In this document: positions 37,369 to 49,450 of the stretch, in pieces
Numbering within the stretch: the stretch's first letter is position 1
Layout of the letters: each line of letters begins with the position of its first letter
Assembly (NCBI RefSeq): GCF_000204055.1
Contig: NW_006768804.1
Span: forward strand, 173,537 to 237,536
Direction: 5' to 3'
Length of the DNA stretch: 64,000 nt
Source of the DNA: Melampsora larici-populina 98AG31
Taxonomy: Eukaryota > Basidiomycota > Pucciniomycetes > Pucciniales > Melampsoraceae
Made by a program: the position numbers and the translations under genes
Notes under the pieces: model-generated
The model's input: the letters and a program-made list of their open reading frames with translations, nothing else
Told to the model about the DNA's origin: nothing
Databases searched by the model: none

Positions 37369-40300
37369 TCAATAATACTCATCAAAATCCTCCTCATCAA
37401 AATCCTCCACGTTGTTTTCCTCCTCTACAACATAAATACCCGCCCCAAGTATGACTTCCCACTGGGCCCTTGTATGAACTACCATATCAGCCCACTGCTG
37501 TCTTAAATTGACATCCAGCTCATCACTACCCTCCACGAATTGAGAGGTTGAATGCAATACTTCCACCACCCCATGGTGATCCCATCGCTTCCAGAGCCAA
37601 CAGGTGCGTTTTGCCAGTCCGCTGTACAGAGACTCCCATTCGACAAGACGATTGTTACCTGGAGATCAAGAACTCATGTCAATAATGTTCATAGGGCATT
37701 AAGGGTAAGGGAATCAAATGCTCACTTTCAGCAGCGTTTGGCTTTGCTCCAATAACTCGGGCTTGATAGTCAAGCCCCCACAGCATAAGCTGTCTCACCT
37801 CGCGCCCCAAAGTTCGCAATTCCTCTTCACATGATCTCTCGCTACGAAACGCCAAGATTCCTTCTTTGGTTCTCTGGCAACTAGCCCATGGCTCATCCGG
37901 GTGTTCCAATGCTCCCTCGTTCCAGAACGGATCGAGGATATCCATTCCAAGCACCTCCTCGAATGTGGGTTCGAGTAGTCTCTGAGCTGGTTGGAATCGA
38001 TTGTTATACTTAGCTGCATGTCGTAGATAGGTCGCAGTCTTTTTCCTTAAAAGTCCTTGTTTCTTGGCCCGGAGCTCAGCATTACGAGGCTGCTGCTTTG
38101 CCCCTGAAGTTTTTGGGTCACTCAGTGGAACAAACTCAAGTTTATATTAAAAAAGGTGGTCAAACTCACCAGTCCTCATCTCAGCATCAGCTTCTTGCTG
38201 TAATACACCAAACTTCGCTTCATACAACATCGCTAAGGCCACCTGCACAGCGAGAACTGCCTTAATTTGTGCATCTAAACAGCCATAACAAACAATATCA
38301 ATGCCAGAGTCCAAAGTACATATAAACAAAGCATACAAACCATCACCCCGACGGGCATTCACAAGCTGAGTGTTCCCCAATTCTTCTGCAAGGTCTTGAA
38401 TCTTGATCTCCAAATTCGCCAGAGATGTCGGCAGATTCAGCAGGTCATCACGTTGTTGTTGCGTCCTGATTGGAGCGTGGATGGCATCAAGCTCCGCCAT
38501 CTTCTGACTAAACTTACATTAGAAAAATAGTGGACGCATGGTCAAGCTGTCATCTTGATATTGATACAGTCAGTTTTTGATGATGGATATTACTTACCGA
38601 GCCTCAATCATATTCTCCTCTAACTGTAACATCACCTTAAGTCTTTCGCGTTTCTCTTTAACTCTCACACTGATGGCTCTCAGTTGCATCTCCTGCTGCC
38701 GATTCCACTGGACCTCGAAATATTGTTTGGTATGAGTTTCATCAACCTGGACAAGCCTTTCCAACGTCAACTGTGCAAGAATAAGCTCAGCCTTATACTT
38801 TGCGGTTTGTGTTACCATGTACGATACTAGATGTTTTGAGAGGTAATGGGGTCAGACTGTTTCAAATACTCCTTTTGTGAAGGGATATAATCGCACCAGC
38901 TCGGTCTCTTTGCATGATATTTTGATGTGACGTCCATAGATCAAGACTTACTAAGCGCCGCTGTTTTGTCGCATACCGATTTGGCTTGATCAACTTGGAG
39001 TTCTTGAACCACACCCTTTCAAGACCTTCGCCATTAGACTTACCCCACCCCGCTATGAAGCGAGGGTTATACTCCAGCTGACACCCCCAGCTATGTGCAT
39101 AAGAATGAAATAAAGCGGTGCCAATCTTCAATCGATTCGCTAGTCGCTCTTCAGGAAATAATTCCCTCTTTGACGCTCCGCCAAAACATTGAAGTATGTC
39201 GGCCTGATGTCAAGATAATCAGCCTGTTGGACCACTGTGGACATACCTTCTTTATTGATTTATCCAGATTGCACCCAATGTCGTATAGAATACCAACTTT
39301 ATTGGAGTGATCCCGGTTTCTAGATAGAAGATCAAGTAGCCACTTTATCATAGCCAGCGGATAATGAATTCTACAAAGTACAAACATATGAATTAGTAAG
39401 TTACGATACAATTGCAGGTAATGAAATACTATACTTCTCGCCACTCTGAATCAGGTTGATGTATTTCAATACATGATCATGGCGACACGCCATGCCAAGC
39501 AAGCCCGACTCATCCATTGATTTGAAGTAGCTTTTGCCTCTGGTATCATCTGCTGTTGTGTGTGCTTCAGTACACTGATCCTGTTTTCATAATGGCAATT
39601 GAGTTCGAGATCGTAAAGAGGGTTACAAAGTGACTAACCACTTCATCATCCTTTGGTTTTGTGACATTCACTACGCGAGCCATGTTGTTGACTGCACTCG
39701 AATTCAAGAAGATATCAGGTCGAGCAGGCTGAGACCCAGGGATTTCTACACTAGCAGCTGCGTGGCGGCGATGCTGGAAATTTCCATCGATACATATGAC
39801 CACGTCAGGTTCCTCGGGCCTGGTAACACCGACTGGAGGCCCAAAACACTTTGGGCAGTTGGTGGCGAGGACTCCAAGATCGGAAAGTTTCAGCTTTTGA
39901 ATCTCAAGCGTTTGGATTTGGAGAAGAATGGCCCGGTATGCGTCTACTGCCTGTGTGAATGGCTCGCGCCAATCTCTAGGCTGGGTAGAAACATCAGTAC
40001 TCACTATCTTTAACTGGGAGGTTTGGATGGTCGCTGATGACTTACTTGTAGACTCTTCGATGTCAGTATCAGTGGGCTGAACGAGTCCAGGAAGTCATCC
40101 AACCCCTCGCAGAAGCCTTTGGTGGGTACCGCACATTGCAGCCACATTGCATGATGAAGCACCAGCAGTCTGACAGAGAACACCGTTTGGGGACGCACTG
40201 GTGACGCACCAATATAGCCCATAAGCAACAGCCGGACCATATCAGACGGGTCACACCGGCTACAGAAAGATATCTTGACGCGTTCTCTACCTGATACATG

Positions 40301-40905
40301 GAATTCATTTCAAGTCAGTCATTTATTACTTTGGAAAGGCGGGTATTGAACTAACTCAGTACATCTACCAGGTCGACATCACGCTCTGTCTTTTTGGGAC
40401 AGTTGCATGGCCCCCAAAAGTCATGATTCCATCTCCTTGGGTTACCCCAGTTGGAAGTCTCCAGACGACACCGGAGGAAGGTGGGTAGCATGATTGCATA
40501 TTGCCATGCCCATCGAGTCTCGTGTTTCAGACGATTGCCGAGATGTTGTTCACGTCGTAAACCAGCGAGTACAGCGTCATTAGCATGATTGGCCTCTTGC
40601 CAGGGCATGAAATGATCAGGGTCTATCACATAGTCTCCTTCGCGTTTGTCTTCATTATCGGATCCTGCTTGGTCATCAAATTGGGGAGGTCCTGGTATAT
40701 CGTCTGGGTTAGGCCCGTCGTAACCGGGTGGAGGTGAGTGATATCTGGCTCGCTGAGCCAGTCTTTCCTGCAATTTGGCATTGGCCTTTTCAGAGCGTTC
40801 AAGATCTCGTTTAAGTTGTTTGACTAGCTCTTGTTGTCGAGGTGTCACAGCCTTAGGCTGTTTCGACCGACTTTTCAAGCCGTGAATGATGCGAAGGGGA
40901 GCCAT
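37369..40905 (-). CDS. KDZ-superfamily transposase
   Basis: Proposed exons: 40356..40905, 40046..40290, 39639..40013, 39435..39580, 39247..39370, 38897..39167, 38598..38826, 38170..38507, 37726..38103 and 37369..37658; 2,946 bp, 981 residues, no internal stop. Family landmarks in order: a CNC...SFCSRC cysteine cluster (residues about 170-200), NCPKC, CIDGNFQHRRH (about 340), GLLGMACRHDHVL, YDIGCNLDK (about 468), HSYAHSWGCQ and a GEGLERVW acidic motif (about 526), then a long helical, coiled-coil-like C-terminal half. The DGNF and YDIGC aspartates and the GEG glutamate are the candidate catalytic acids of the RNase H-like fold. All donors and acceptors agree in phase, including a GTTAGT and a GTGCGA donor. 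The C-terminus is acidic. Confidence 0.88.
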
Positions 40906-41286
40906 GATGATGATGAAGCAATTAAATCGAAGGTCAGTATTTGATTTAGCAATGGCGAGTATATCAATGTGTTTAGGTAAGTCAAAAATTCTTTGGAAAG
41001 TTGACCTACCTCAGTGAATTGGATAACATCTTAATTACGTGTCGGCCACCAGATTTGAAAAGCACCGGGATCCGTGATGTCTTGATACACGTAGGGCCAG
41101 GCGGATCAGAATGCGCCGGATAATGAACACAGGAACTCGCAAGCGATTATTGTCTTTATGACATACATAAGTTTTTTTTGAAGAAAGGTGTTGCGTTTGC
41201 TGGGTCAGTCAATAAAAATTACTCCATCTATAAAACTATCTACACTCAACTCACCATGCATGCACGCTATGAGAACAGTGTTGGCC
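40906..41286. other. Upstream region of the KDZ gene
   Basis: Probable promoter of the transposase gene on the minus strand; no motif recognised. Confidence 0.4.
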
Positions 41287-41340
41287 TCGAATCAATTGGT
41301 CTTACTTATTGGTCACGATAAGTAAGACCAATTGATTCGA
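41287..41340. repeat. Perfect 22-bp inverted repeat with 10-nt loop
   Basis: Arms 41287..41308 and 41319..41340 are exact reverse complements centred on TTGGTCACGA. It would form a strong cruciform or RNA hairpin upstream of the KDZ gene. Confidence 0.92.
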
Positions 41341-41404
41341 TTTGAATGCAAGAATGATGTCCATGTGGTGTAATCGAAAGAGTCTGATGAGCATAACTAG
41401 GTGG

Positions 41405-42137
41405 GGCTTTTTACTCAACGGTGTGGGGCTTTTCGCTCAAAGTTGGAGTTGGGCAGGTAATATTGTAATTGATATGATTTCATGATTCTTGCTACAAGTG
41501 TTGGTGTGTTATTCGTCTTGGCAAGATGCTATTGAATAATTAATAAGTGGGCTTTTCGCTCGTCAGGAGAGTTGAAATGCTAATATTGTAAGTGATAATA
41601 TTCAATGATTCTTGCTACGAGTGTTGGTGTGTTATTCGTCTGGGCGAGATGGTATCGAATAATTATTAAGTGGGCTTTTCGCTCGTCAGGAGAGTTGAAA
41701 TGCTAATATTGTAAGTGATAATATTCAATGATTCTTGCTACGAGTGTTGGTGTGTTATTCGTCTGGGCGAGATGGTATCGAATAATTATTAAGTGGGCTT
41801 TTCGCTCGTCAGGAGAGTTGAAATGCTAATATTGTAAGTGATAATATTCAATGATTCTTGCTACGAGTGTTGGTGTGTTATTCGTCTGGGCGAGATGCTA
41901 TTGAATAATTAATATAAGTGTGAGGTCTCGGCGATGCTATTGGATAGGCGAGATGCTATTGAATAATTAATAAGTGGGCATTTCGCTCGTCAGTGGAGTT
42001 GAAGTGCTAATATTGTAAGTGATAATATTCAATGATTCTTGCTACGAGTGTTGGTGTGTTATTCGTCTTGGCGAGATGCTATTGAATAATTAATATAAGT
42101 GTGAGGTCTCGGCGATGCTATTGGATAATTATTATAA
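41405..42137. repeat. 123-bp tandem satellite, about six copies
   Basis: The marker GTGGGCTTTTCGCTCGTCAGG recurs at about 41547, 41670 and 41793 (period 123). A diverged copy precedes at about 41420, and rearranged copies follow to about 42137, including a short expansion containing GTGAGGTCTCGGCGATGC. Central copies are nearly identical, implying recent amplification. Non-coding. Confidence 0.85.
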
Positions 42138-42254
42138 CCTGCCTAATTCGACACTTGATGAATATGCGTCAGATCACATTGGAGAACACTGCACCGGAAG
42201 AATAAAGTACTTGATGGCCAAAGGAACTTTGGCCGACCTAAACAGTTTGATCAT

Positions 42255-42560
42255 TGAGTCAGAGTAAGTCAAAAGCGAAAGGATGAGTGCTCATCAGAGA
42301 AGCATCTAAAGTGATCTGAATCATGATTGAATGGCCTCGTGGATATTGCTCCAGTCCTTGCTCAAACCCTTCTTACTGCACGTGTCGGTTGTTGGTGCTG
42401 TTTCATGCGGGTGAGTCAGAGTCAGTCGGAAGAAAGGATGGATGCTCAGAGGAGCATTTAAAGTGATATGATTTGATGGTTGAATGGTCTCGTGCTTTTT
42501 GCACAAGCCCTTCCTTACACCAACGTGTGTTGATTGTTGGTGTTCTTCGATGCGGGATTT
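42255..42560. repeat. Tandem duplication of a segment of about 155 bp
   Basis: Blocks such as GAAAGGATG, GAGCATTTAAAGTGAT, TTGAATGG, CTCGTG and GTTGGTG recur in the same order in two adjacent copies with moderate divergence. Confidence 0.6.
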
Positions 42561-43995
42561 GATAGGTGACTTCCTCGAGGTTATTATTTGATAAGTGGAT
42601 TGCCTGACGTGATTTATGAATGAGTGGTATTGCGGTTAATAATAAACAAGTTGGGATCATTCTCAATCAAGAAAGGCTCACTTCTTGAAGTTAGCAAAAC
42701 TTGCTGATCGGAGTAAATGATGTTGGTGAACATCATTAGTTGAACTGTTGTTGATCATTACAAGTCAAACATTTATTGTTTGGTTGGTTGCATGTTTCCT
42801 GTCAAACTTAGAAAATACCTCATGAACAGATTGATGACTTGAATTATTCCTCTCAAAGTTTTCCACTCATTCCCGGGCGTTTGCATGCGTTGGAGATAGG
42901 TTATTCCATCTTTTTACGATTGATTTCAATGTTCATGAGTTATTTTAGTCCGATTAGAACCCCTCCTTCTATGAGCCCATCAAAGCGCTCATGCAAGAAG
43001 GCCCCAGTATTAATTACACCCAGGTTATGATCAAAGTTTCTTCCACATCACTGTCCTAACTTTCTCATTCAAATGTCAATCATGTTCCACTGCAATCGAA
43101 GCATTTATATTAATTTAAACTTTGAGAAACACAAAAGTTAATCAGTCACAATGATCACATTAAGGGTGGTATAAAGATTCTATGCAGCAATAGTATTAGA
43201 TGCATAGATTTCAACGGATTAGAACAGAATTCTAGGGTATATATACTATCTAAAGAACATATCAATCTGAAGAACATATCAATAGATACACGTGCAACAA
43301 CATCAAAGGTTTTACATGATACAAAGATGGAACAAATCCAAATTGTTTCCATCTACAAAAACCGTCGTCATCAATATGTGAAGACCCCTATGACTGACTA
43401 AGATCACTTCTACTTCCACAATCCCAAAGTGAGTCATAGTACTATTGAATTTGGATTATGCCTCACAAGGTCTTCAGATAGTATAACTTCATTATTGAAG
43501 ATAAATCTAGTTTATTAAAATTTGAATGAAAGTTGCACACTTTTGTAAAAAACCTCAAAAAAGTCTTTTAACAAAGTTTTTGACAAACTTTTCAAACCAG
43601 AAATGTTTTTCAAACCAGAAAAGTTTTTCTTCGTGTTTTTAAAAAACAGTATTTGATGCCTTTTTTAATTATTGAAGATAAATGTAATTTATCAAAATTA
43701 GAAAGCGAGAAATAGAATTACAACACAAATCAAAGATAACAGCCATTCAGGATGGAGAATTTGGACTAAGAGGACAAAAAAACAAAGGGATTTGAATACC
43801 AGTTATCAGATACTAGTTTGAAAATTTTTCTTCCTAACTTCTTACTTAGATGGTTTTGCTGAAGGTAATGAATCTATCTAAGATCAAGTCCTCTCAATTT
43901 TCATCTTGTTTTTTTTCTGAACATAGTAAGCATTTTCGCCTTGATTAGGCTTTGATTATCTCATAATTAGTCAACTGTTAAAAACCAACGTCAAC
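42561..43995. other. AT-rich interior of the KDZ element
   Basis: No gene or repeat recognised. Confidence 0.45.
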
Positions 43996-44622
43996 TTACA
44001 AGATCAAAGTCACATATTTCATCAAATCTACCACCACTGTATCTACTACATGTTCTTTTGCGGCTCTCAAATCGTTAGGTGTTGATATACCTTGAATATC
44101 GCTGGTCATTTATGTCAATGGAAAGAAAGAACATAAGTTGATTGAATCTTGTAGTTGAAGGAGATATAGAGATAAGGAAGATGGGGTACTGACGTTTTTC
44201 CAATGCGAGTTCTAAGTCTAGGTGATGCAATTGAGTGTGAAGGTTGAGAATGTTTCAAGATACATTCAGATAGTAAGTTTAAGACGTTGGATCGAATGAT
44301 ATGAATCTCTTAGAAATGAACAGCCAATCAAACATCAAAGAAGAAAACCCCCGAAACAAATAACAAAAGTGGAAAGATCAATTTAGACTAAAGAACCATT
44401 TAGTTCATGAAATAAATTGGAAGACTAACTTTTCAAACTTTTGCTTTTCACCTATTGATCATGTGATTTTTAATCCGATATTATTGAATTTGAATTGGAA
44501 TTCGTATTGGATAAAAGTGAAGCGATGAGTTGACCAATTACGATCTTTACGTTTTCTAAAACAAATTTATCAAATGAACTTGATTCAATACTAACCAATT
44601 CATCAACAATTGTAATTGATTT
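43996..44622 (-). pseudogene. Gene-like exon fragments inside the KDZ element
   Basis: Two exon-like pieces join in phase: 44194..44308 (GTCAGT donor) and 43996..44101 (CAG acceptor, TAA stop), encoding a helical segment with RSNVLNLLSECILKHSQ and RAAKEHVVDTVVVDLM. A separate open frame at 44470..44622 encodes VDELVSIES and VKIVIGQLIASLL and then stops. Codon-like texture and matching splice sites suggest pieces of a captured host gene, but the parent was not recognised and no start codon is present. Confidence 0.4.
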
Positions 44623-45118
44623 TCAAATCAAATTCTAGCCAACAGTTGACGCGCTTGCACATAAGTTTCTGAATGACAAACACAACCATGATATAACAAA
44701 ATAAAGTAACTTTTTTTTGTCAGAATCAAAGTCTGTCTTCAAGAATGGATTCGAGAGGGAACCGACCGACTTTTGTTGGAATAAGGGGATAAGTGCTGAT
44801 TGGATCGAATGCGAAGTTAGTAAGTATAATTTCACCAAACTTAATGATAGTATACGTCCCCTTGTAAGTAAAAGGGAGCCAATTTCCTATTCAAATTGAA
44901 TTCAAGGTTTTTAATCCCAGTGACTTTGTTTTTAAATAATAAACTTGTAAAGAATCATGACTTACTCCACAAGTCCGTCCATAGAGTGTAGAGAATAAAT
45001 GTTTCCACAAGGTTAAATCTTGTGGATTGATTGTCGAATCTAGTGTTCAGTTTGAGTTGATTTGACTAGAGCGTAAGGTGGTTGTTGAGTCTCAAAGAGA
45101 GTAGACATCAATCGTCAC

Positions 45119-45421
45119 CGACCTCATGATTGACCACACCAGGTTGACCAATCAAGAAGCCACAAAGGTCTTCGTCGCTTGCACCAGTCAAGCGACTGGA
45201 CCTTTGCTGACCAGTTTTTCGACCTCATGATTGGCAACACCAGTTTGACCAATCAAGAAGCCACAAAGGTCTTCGTCGTTTGCACCAGTCAAGCGACTAG
45301 ACCTTTGCTGGCCAGTTTTTCGACCTCATGATTTGCAACACCAGCTTGATCAATCAAGAGGCCACAAACGTCTTCGTCGCTTGCACCAGTCAAGCGACTA
45401 GACCTATGCTGGCCAATCTGT
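45119..45421. repeat. 101-bp tandem repeat, three copies
   Basis: CGACCTCATGATT recurs at 45119, 45220 and 45321, giving exactly 101-bp spacing. Each unit holds the small hairpin GTCGCTTG...CAAGCGAC (one mismatch in copy 2). Confidence 0.92.
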
Positions 45422-46914
45422 GCCGGAACAGGGTTATTGACAAGCCAAAATTGCTGATGTGAGGTCGGTCGATCTGTTGTTGAAAGGAAACAAAACAAAA
45501 CATATTCAAACCTTTCAAGCGGGTTGTCCCTGCAACCACCACAGATACTCACCCTATCAGCATCCAGATTTTGAATTGGGAGGAATGAAACTGGATTTTG
45601 GCGCGCAAGAATATGAGACTCTTACAATGGATAAGCGTTGCATTAGAATTGGCTATATGTAGATTCGTTCAACTTCGGTTCGAGTTGTGAACTCCAGGAT
45701 CTAGACAGACTGGACAAAGAAAGTGTCTATCAACAGCTGAATATGTTTGCCATCAAGAACGATACTACATACTTTGAAGTGAGTATGATATGAAGAAAGC
45801 TGTGGTTCAAATGATAAATAAAATTAAAGAAGGATGGGCAAGGAGCGAACAAAACAGAAGTCGTTTGGTGAGTTTATATCATCTAGCAAGTTTAGAAAAA
45901 CAGAATCAAATGGCTATTAATGAGGCTGTGTGGATAAGGAGGTTTTTTAAAATCAAAAGGAGTGAATGAAAAACAAGTAGTGCATACCCGTCAATTTTGT
46001 ATCGAATAGTTGAATAGTTGAAAAATATTGAAGGAACCATCAATGTGGTGCCGAAATAGGATTTGATAGCAGAAGGCTTGAATGAATAAACGATAGAAGG
46101 ATGAATCGGTGATTTCGATTTGAATGGATCGGATGCTGGAGGATGAAGAGAATGTAAAAGCGGCAAAGTGAGATTAAGGGAAAATTTCAAATTGGCCGGG
46201 TTCAGGATCCGACAGAGTTTTCTTTTTGTCTTGGTTTCAGGGCCAAATGAGAAAAATCAGAGGTTTCTGACCAGTTTTGGGCAGGTTTTGGTCACTGCGG
46301 CGACCATTGCAGCAGTTGGCTAGTACGTCAAGGTCCGGACTCCAAAGCAATTTCGGACCGCCAAATCGAGCATGGCAAGCCTGATGCAGAAGAACCAGCT
46401 GGTTCGCGGCCCCGCCTGGTGTACGCGGGGCTTTTTGTTTTTTGGATGTTGATATCAAATCCGGGTATCAAATCAAATCTGATGTGATACCCGAGACCAC
46501 TCATATCTTATGGCCTGTCTGGCCTGTCTGACACTAGATGCAGGCGGTACCTGGCTAGTCTCAGCTTACTGTGGTGTATCATATGGGAGAACACAATAAA
46601 ACTATTGGATATATGGTCAAGTTATTTGGAACATCTCGTATTTCTTTGATGTTCTTATGTCACCTCCAAGTTGGAACTGACAAATCTTGCACTTCAAGAT
46701 ACATACGTTTAAGAAATATGGAAGCAACCCAAGCTTATGAATGTATTTCCTCAATTTTTAGTAATCTTGGCTGATGAATAAAAACAAAGGATTGAAGACA
46801 ACAGTACCCAACCCGAGCAGGCTATTGAGAGCATTCAAGGTGAAGATAATGGAGAGTTTCATGAAATACTTCTAGCAGTTGATCTTCCGTATTTTCAATT
46901 TAACATGTCTGTAT
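45422..46914. other. Interior with weak coding-like fragments
   Basis: A plus-strand open piece at about 45555..45660 and another at about 45664..45780 ending at a GTGAGT donor look like exons of an unknown gene, but no full model emerges. A GC hairpin followed by T-runs lies at 46411..46441. Confidence 0.35.
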
Positions 46915-48839
46915 TTAAGCTTGGTCGTTGTCGTCGAGTTCTTTTTCGTCTTTGGTGAGGTTATCTTCCGCTTTATTCTTGCCTTTCTTACGATCGTTTT
47001 TGACCTGAATGATTGTGTATCTCTTAGCATGGATGTCGTCCAGCCAAATCTGTACTTCGTCGTTGGATAAAGCGCTAGGTCCCTTGGCAATCATTACATC
47101 ACTGACTAAGCTGTCTGGAGTGCGGTGGAACATCAGTTTCACTTGCCCGCGAAATGATTTCTTGGCGAATCCTTCCTTCAAGTTGGGGACTTTCGGATGG
47201 GCATCGGCCAAGATGTTAACACCACCTTGGAGGAAAGGAGCTGAAGACAAAAGACAAATAAAGGTTTGCAGTGGAGAAAAATCAAAAATGGATATGATTG
47301 AGGATAGATATTCTGGAACTCACTTATCAAGGAATTGAGCGCTTTTGTCAGCTCACTGCGTTTAAGTGCTTGTCGTGCTCCAGCTTCCGACTGAGTTTTA
47401 GGAAGGCCTGGCTTCACACGGAGGTGCTCCGGAGCCTTAGTTGCTTCGAATGAAAAACGCTCCAGGAGGTGTACCTTTTTTTCCATTAGAGCCCACCTTT
47501 TGCATGATGTATGCTCGTCCTGAAAGAGCGCTTGATTTGTTGATGTAGTCGGGTTCCAGCACGCTACTAGCAGGGGAAAATGTACGTTTAGCTGAGTATT
47601 CAAAATATGTAGCTGGATTTGGTTATACATGGATCAGACCCATTAGTCTTCTATGTGTGACTGCTCTAAAACTCAATTTGTAATATAGTGCTGAATGACT
47701 CACCTGCCTTACCACTTTGGTGATTTCAAGCTTCATGAGTTGTTCGCGAGTCTTGCTGCGAGACTTCCCGCTATGTCGCCATAGCCGTCCTTCACGCAGA
47801 TCGCCCGATACTTTGCTTAAATTGACCAACTCCTTGAAAATTGGAACATATCTTGTGAGCTCATCGTCGGTGAGAGGTTTGAGATCAGATTTATTTTGAA
47901 CTGTGACTTCGGAAGGAGCTTCAAGGGTCATGGGTGCTATGCCTCTGGGTGTTTGTGTGAGAGCGTATGCCTCGCTAGTGGTAACGCAGAGTCGTTCGAA
48001 TATGTCCGGGCTGAATATTCGCTTTTCCTCTTCTTGAAACGTAGACCAGGTATTGCCAACAATGACATTACGTTTGGGAAAGCCTTCCGAAACGCCCTTT
48101 GGGGGTACTACGGATCAAATAGGATTTAATGAAGGTATCAGAAGGGGGCTTACTCCGGAGAATGAGAGGTGGATTGGACTTACTCTTGGTGGTAGTGGAT
48201 GCAACACTATATGTTTGATAATTGGTGTATGCGTTTGGTTCGCGCGCCAGTGGCCCTTCCAATCTAACAAAGAAAGGTTGGGCAAATTGTCTGCACAAAA
48301 ACTGAGGACAAGGAGGTTTAATGTGATTCAACTTACAAGGCCTCATCCAGGACGTGTCTGCTACATTTCAATACTATACACAACATGGTCTTGTCCAATT
48401 GATAAGCAGATTGTAGTGCTTGAGCTTCGAAAAGTCCGTTTGAAGAGGGCCTGTTGTTCTTAGGAAGCGAGAGGCTAGCTAATACTTCGTCCGCACGGCC
48501 GCGTCCCCACTCGACACCTAATTCGTGGAAGTTGTAGATATTGGGAAGAATGACATTTTCGCCGGAATCAAGTTCGAATTCGATTTTGGCGTCTGGTAAT
48601 TGATGATCATCGTCGGAAGGCACTTGTTGTTCGTCTCGTTGGGCTCGCTGTTCACGTCCAACTGGGGATCCCGCATGGCCACCTCGCTTTGCACCTCGAG
48701 TTTGGCCTCGCTTTGCAGTTTGGCCTCGCCGTTTAGCAGGGGGGTGGTACTCTTCTTCCAAATCTGGGCTGGAGTAGGAAAACTTTGACTCAGCTTCAGT
48801 TCCATCTGGTGGCTCGTTACTACGTAGACCTGGCCGCAT
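46915..48839 (-). CDS. Unknown 542-residue protein carried by the KDZ element
   Basis: Exons 48337..48839, 48184..48290, 47704..48107, 47324..47612 and 46915..47240 splice in phase with no stop (1,629 bp). No known domain was recognised. The N-terminus is basic and low in complexity, with repeated RGQT/RGG-like segments. The middle holds FQEEEKRIFSP, FERLCVTTSEAY, LTRYVPIFKELV and WRHSGKSRSKTREQLMKLEI; the fourth exon has LLVACWNP and TSCKRWALMEKKVH. The C-terminal region reads KLMFHRTPDSL, WLDDIHAKRYT and a charged tail. I have the impression that similar ORFs recur in rust genomes as hypothetical proteins; a search is needed. The exon 4 acceptor could alternatively be at 47519. Its place inside the inverted repeats and intact frame suggest a transposition helper, which is inference. 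Confidence 0.72.
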
Positions 48840-49450
48840 TGCTGATTAACTAGGTGAGTTTGAGCAGTTTGGATTAACCGGGTAATGTGTTCGTGAGGTA
48901 AGTTGTTGAAAGGTGGTGGTGGTAAGTAAGTGAAACGTGACGAAAGAGAGGGTTGTTGTCGATGTTGAAATGTTAAATCACAGAGGGGTGGGAGGACGTA
49001 ACGAGTTGATGGGGTTTGTTGTATATGGACCAGAATTGAGGTTATAGTTGAGGTGGTAGGATGAGTTGCTGAAATTGCAACGTATTGTGGTGTGGAAAGT
49101 TATATTTGACCACAGGTGGTGGGATGGCACTGGTTAGATGTAGATGACTGCACATTGGGATTGTGAAATTGCCTATTGAAGTTGAAAATCTTACGTGGTG
49201 GAATATCAGCTGAGGTGGTGAGAGTAGATGTATAAGTTGTGAAATATTATCTTAGATGTGGAGATTGGTGAAATTTTGATTAATACTGGTAAGATATTCT
49301 ATGTAGGTGGTGAAAGATTAGGTGAGGTGGTAACTTATTAGTTTAGCTGGTGAAATAGTTAACCCTTGCCATTGTGGTGGTAACATGACTTGTAAGGTTT
49401 GTAATACATATGGTGTGGTGGTGAGATTATTTGTAAGGGTTGTAATATAT
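48840..49450. repeat. Right subterminal GGTGGTGA motif array
   Basis: Mirror of the left array: AGGTGGTGA, GGTGGTAAC and GCTGGTGAAAT motifs repeat every few tens of bases up to the right inverted repeat. No gene. Confidence 0.7.

Noticed and set aside
41405..42137. CRISPR-like array
   Set aside because: Units are head-to-tail copies over their full length with no unique spacers, so this is an ordinary satellite.
46411..46441. GC hairpin followed by T-runs as a terminator or the end of a Pol III SINE
   Set aside because: The shape resembles a bacterial terminator, which is irrelevant here; A-box and B-box matches upstream are poor and too far apart.
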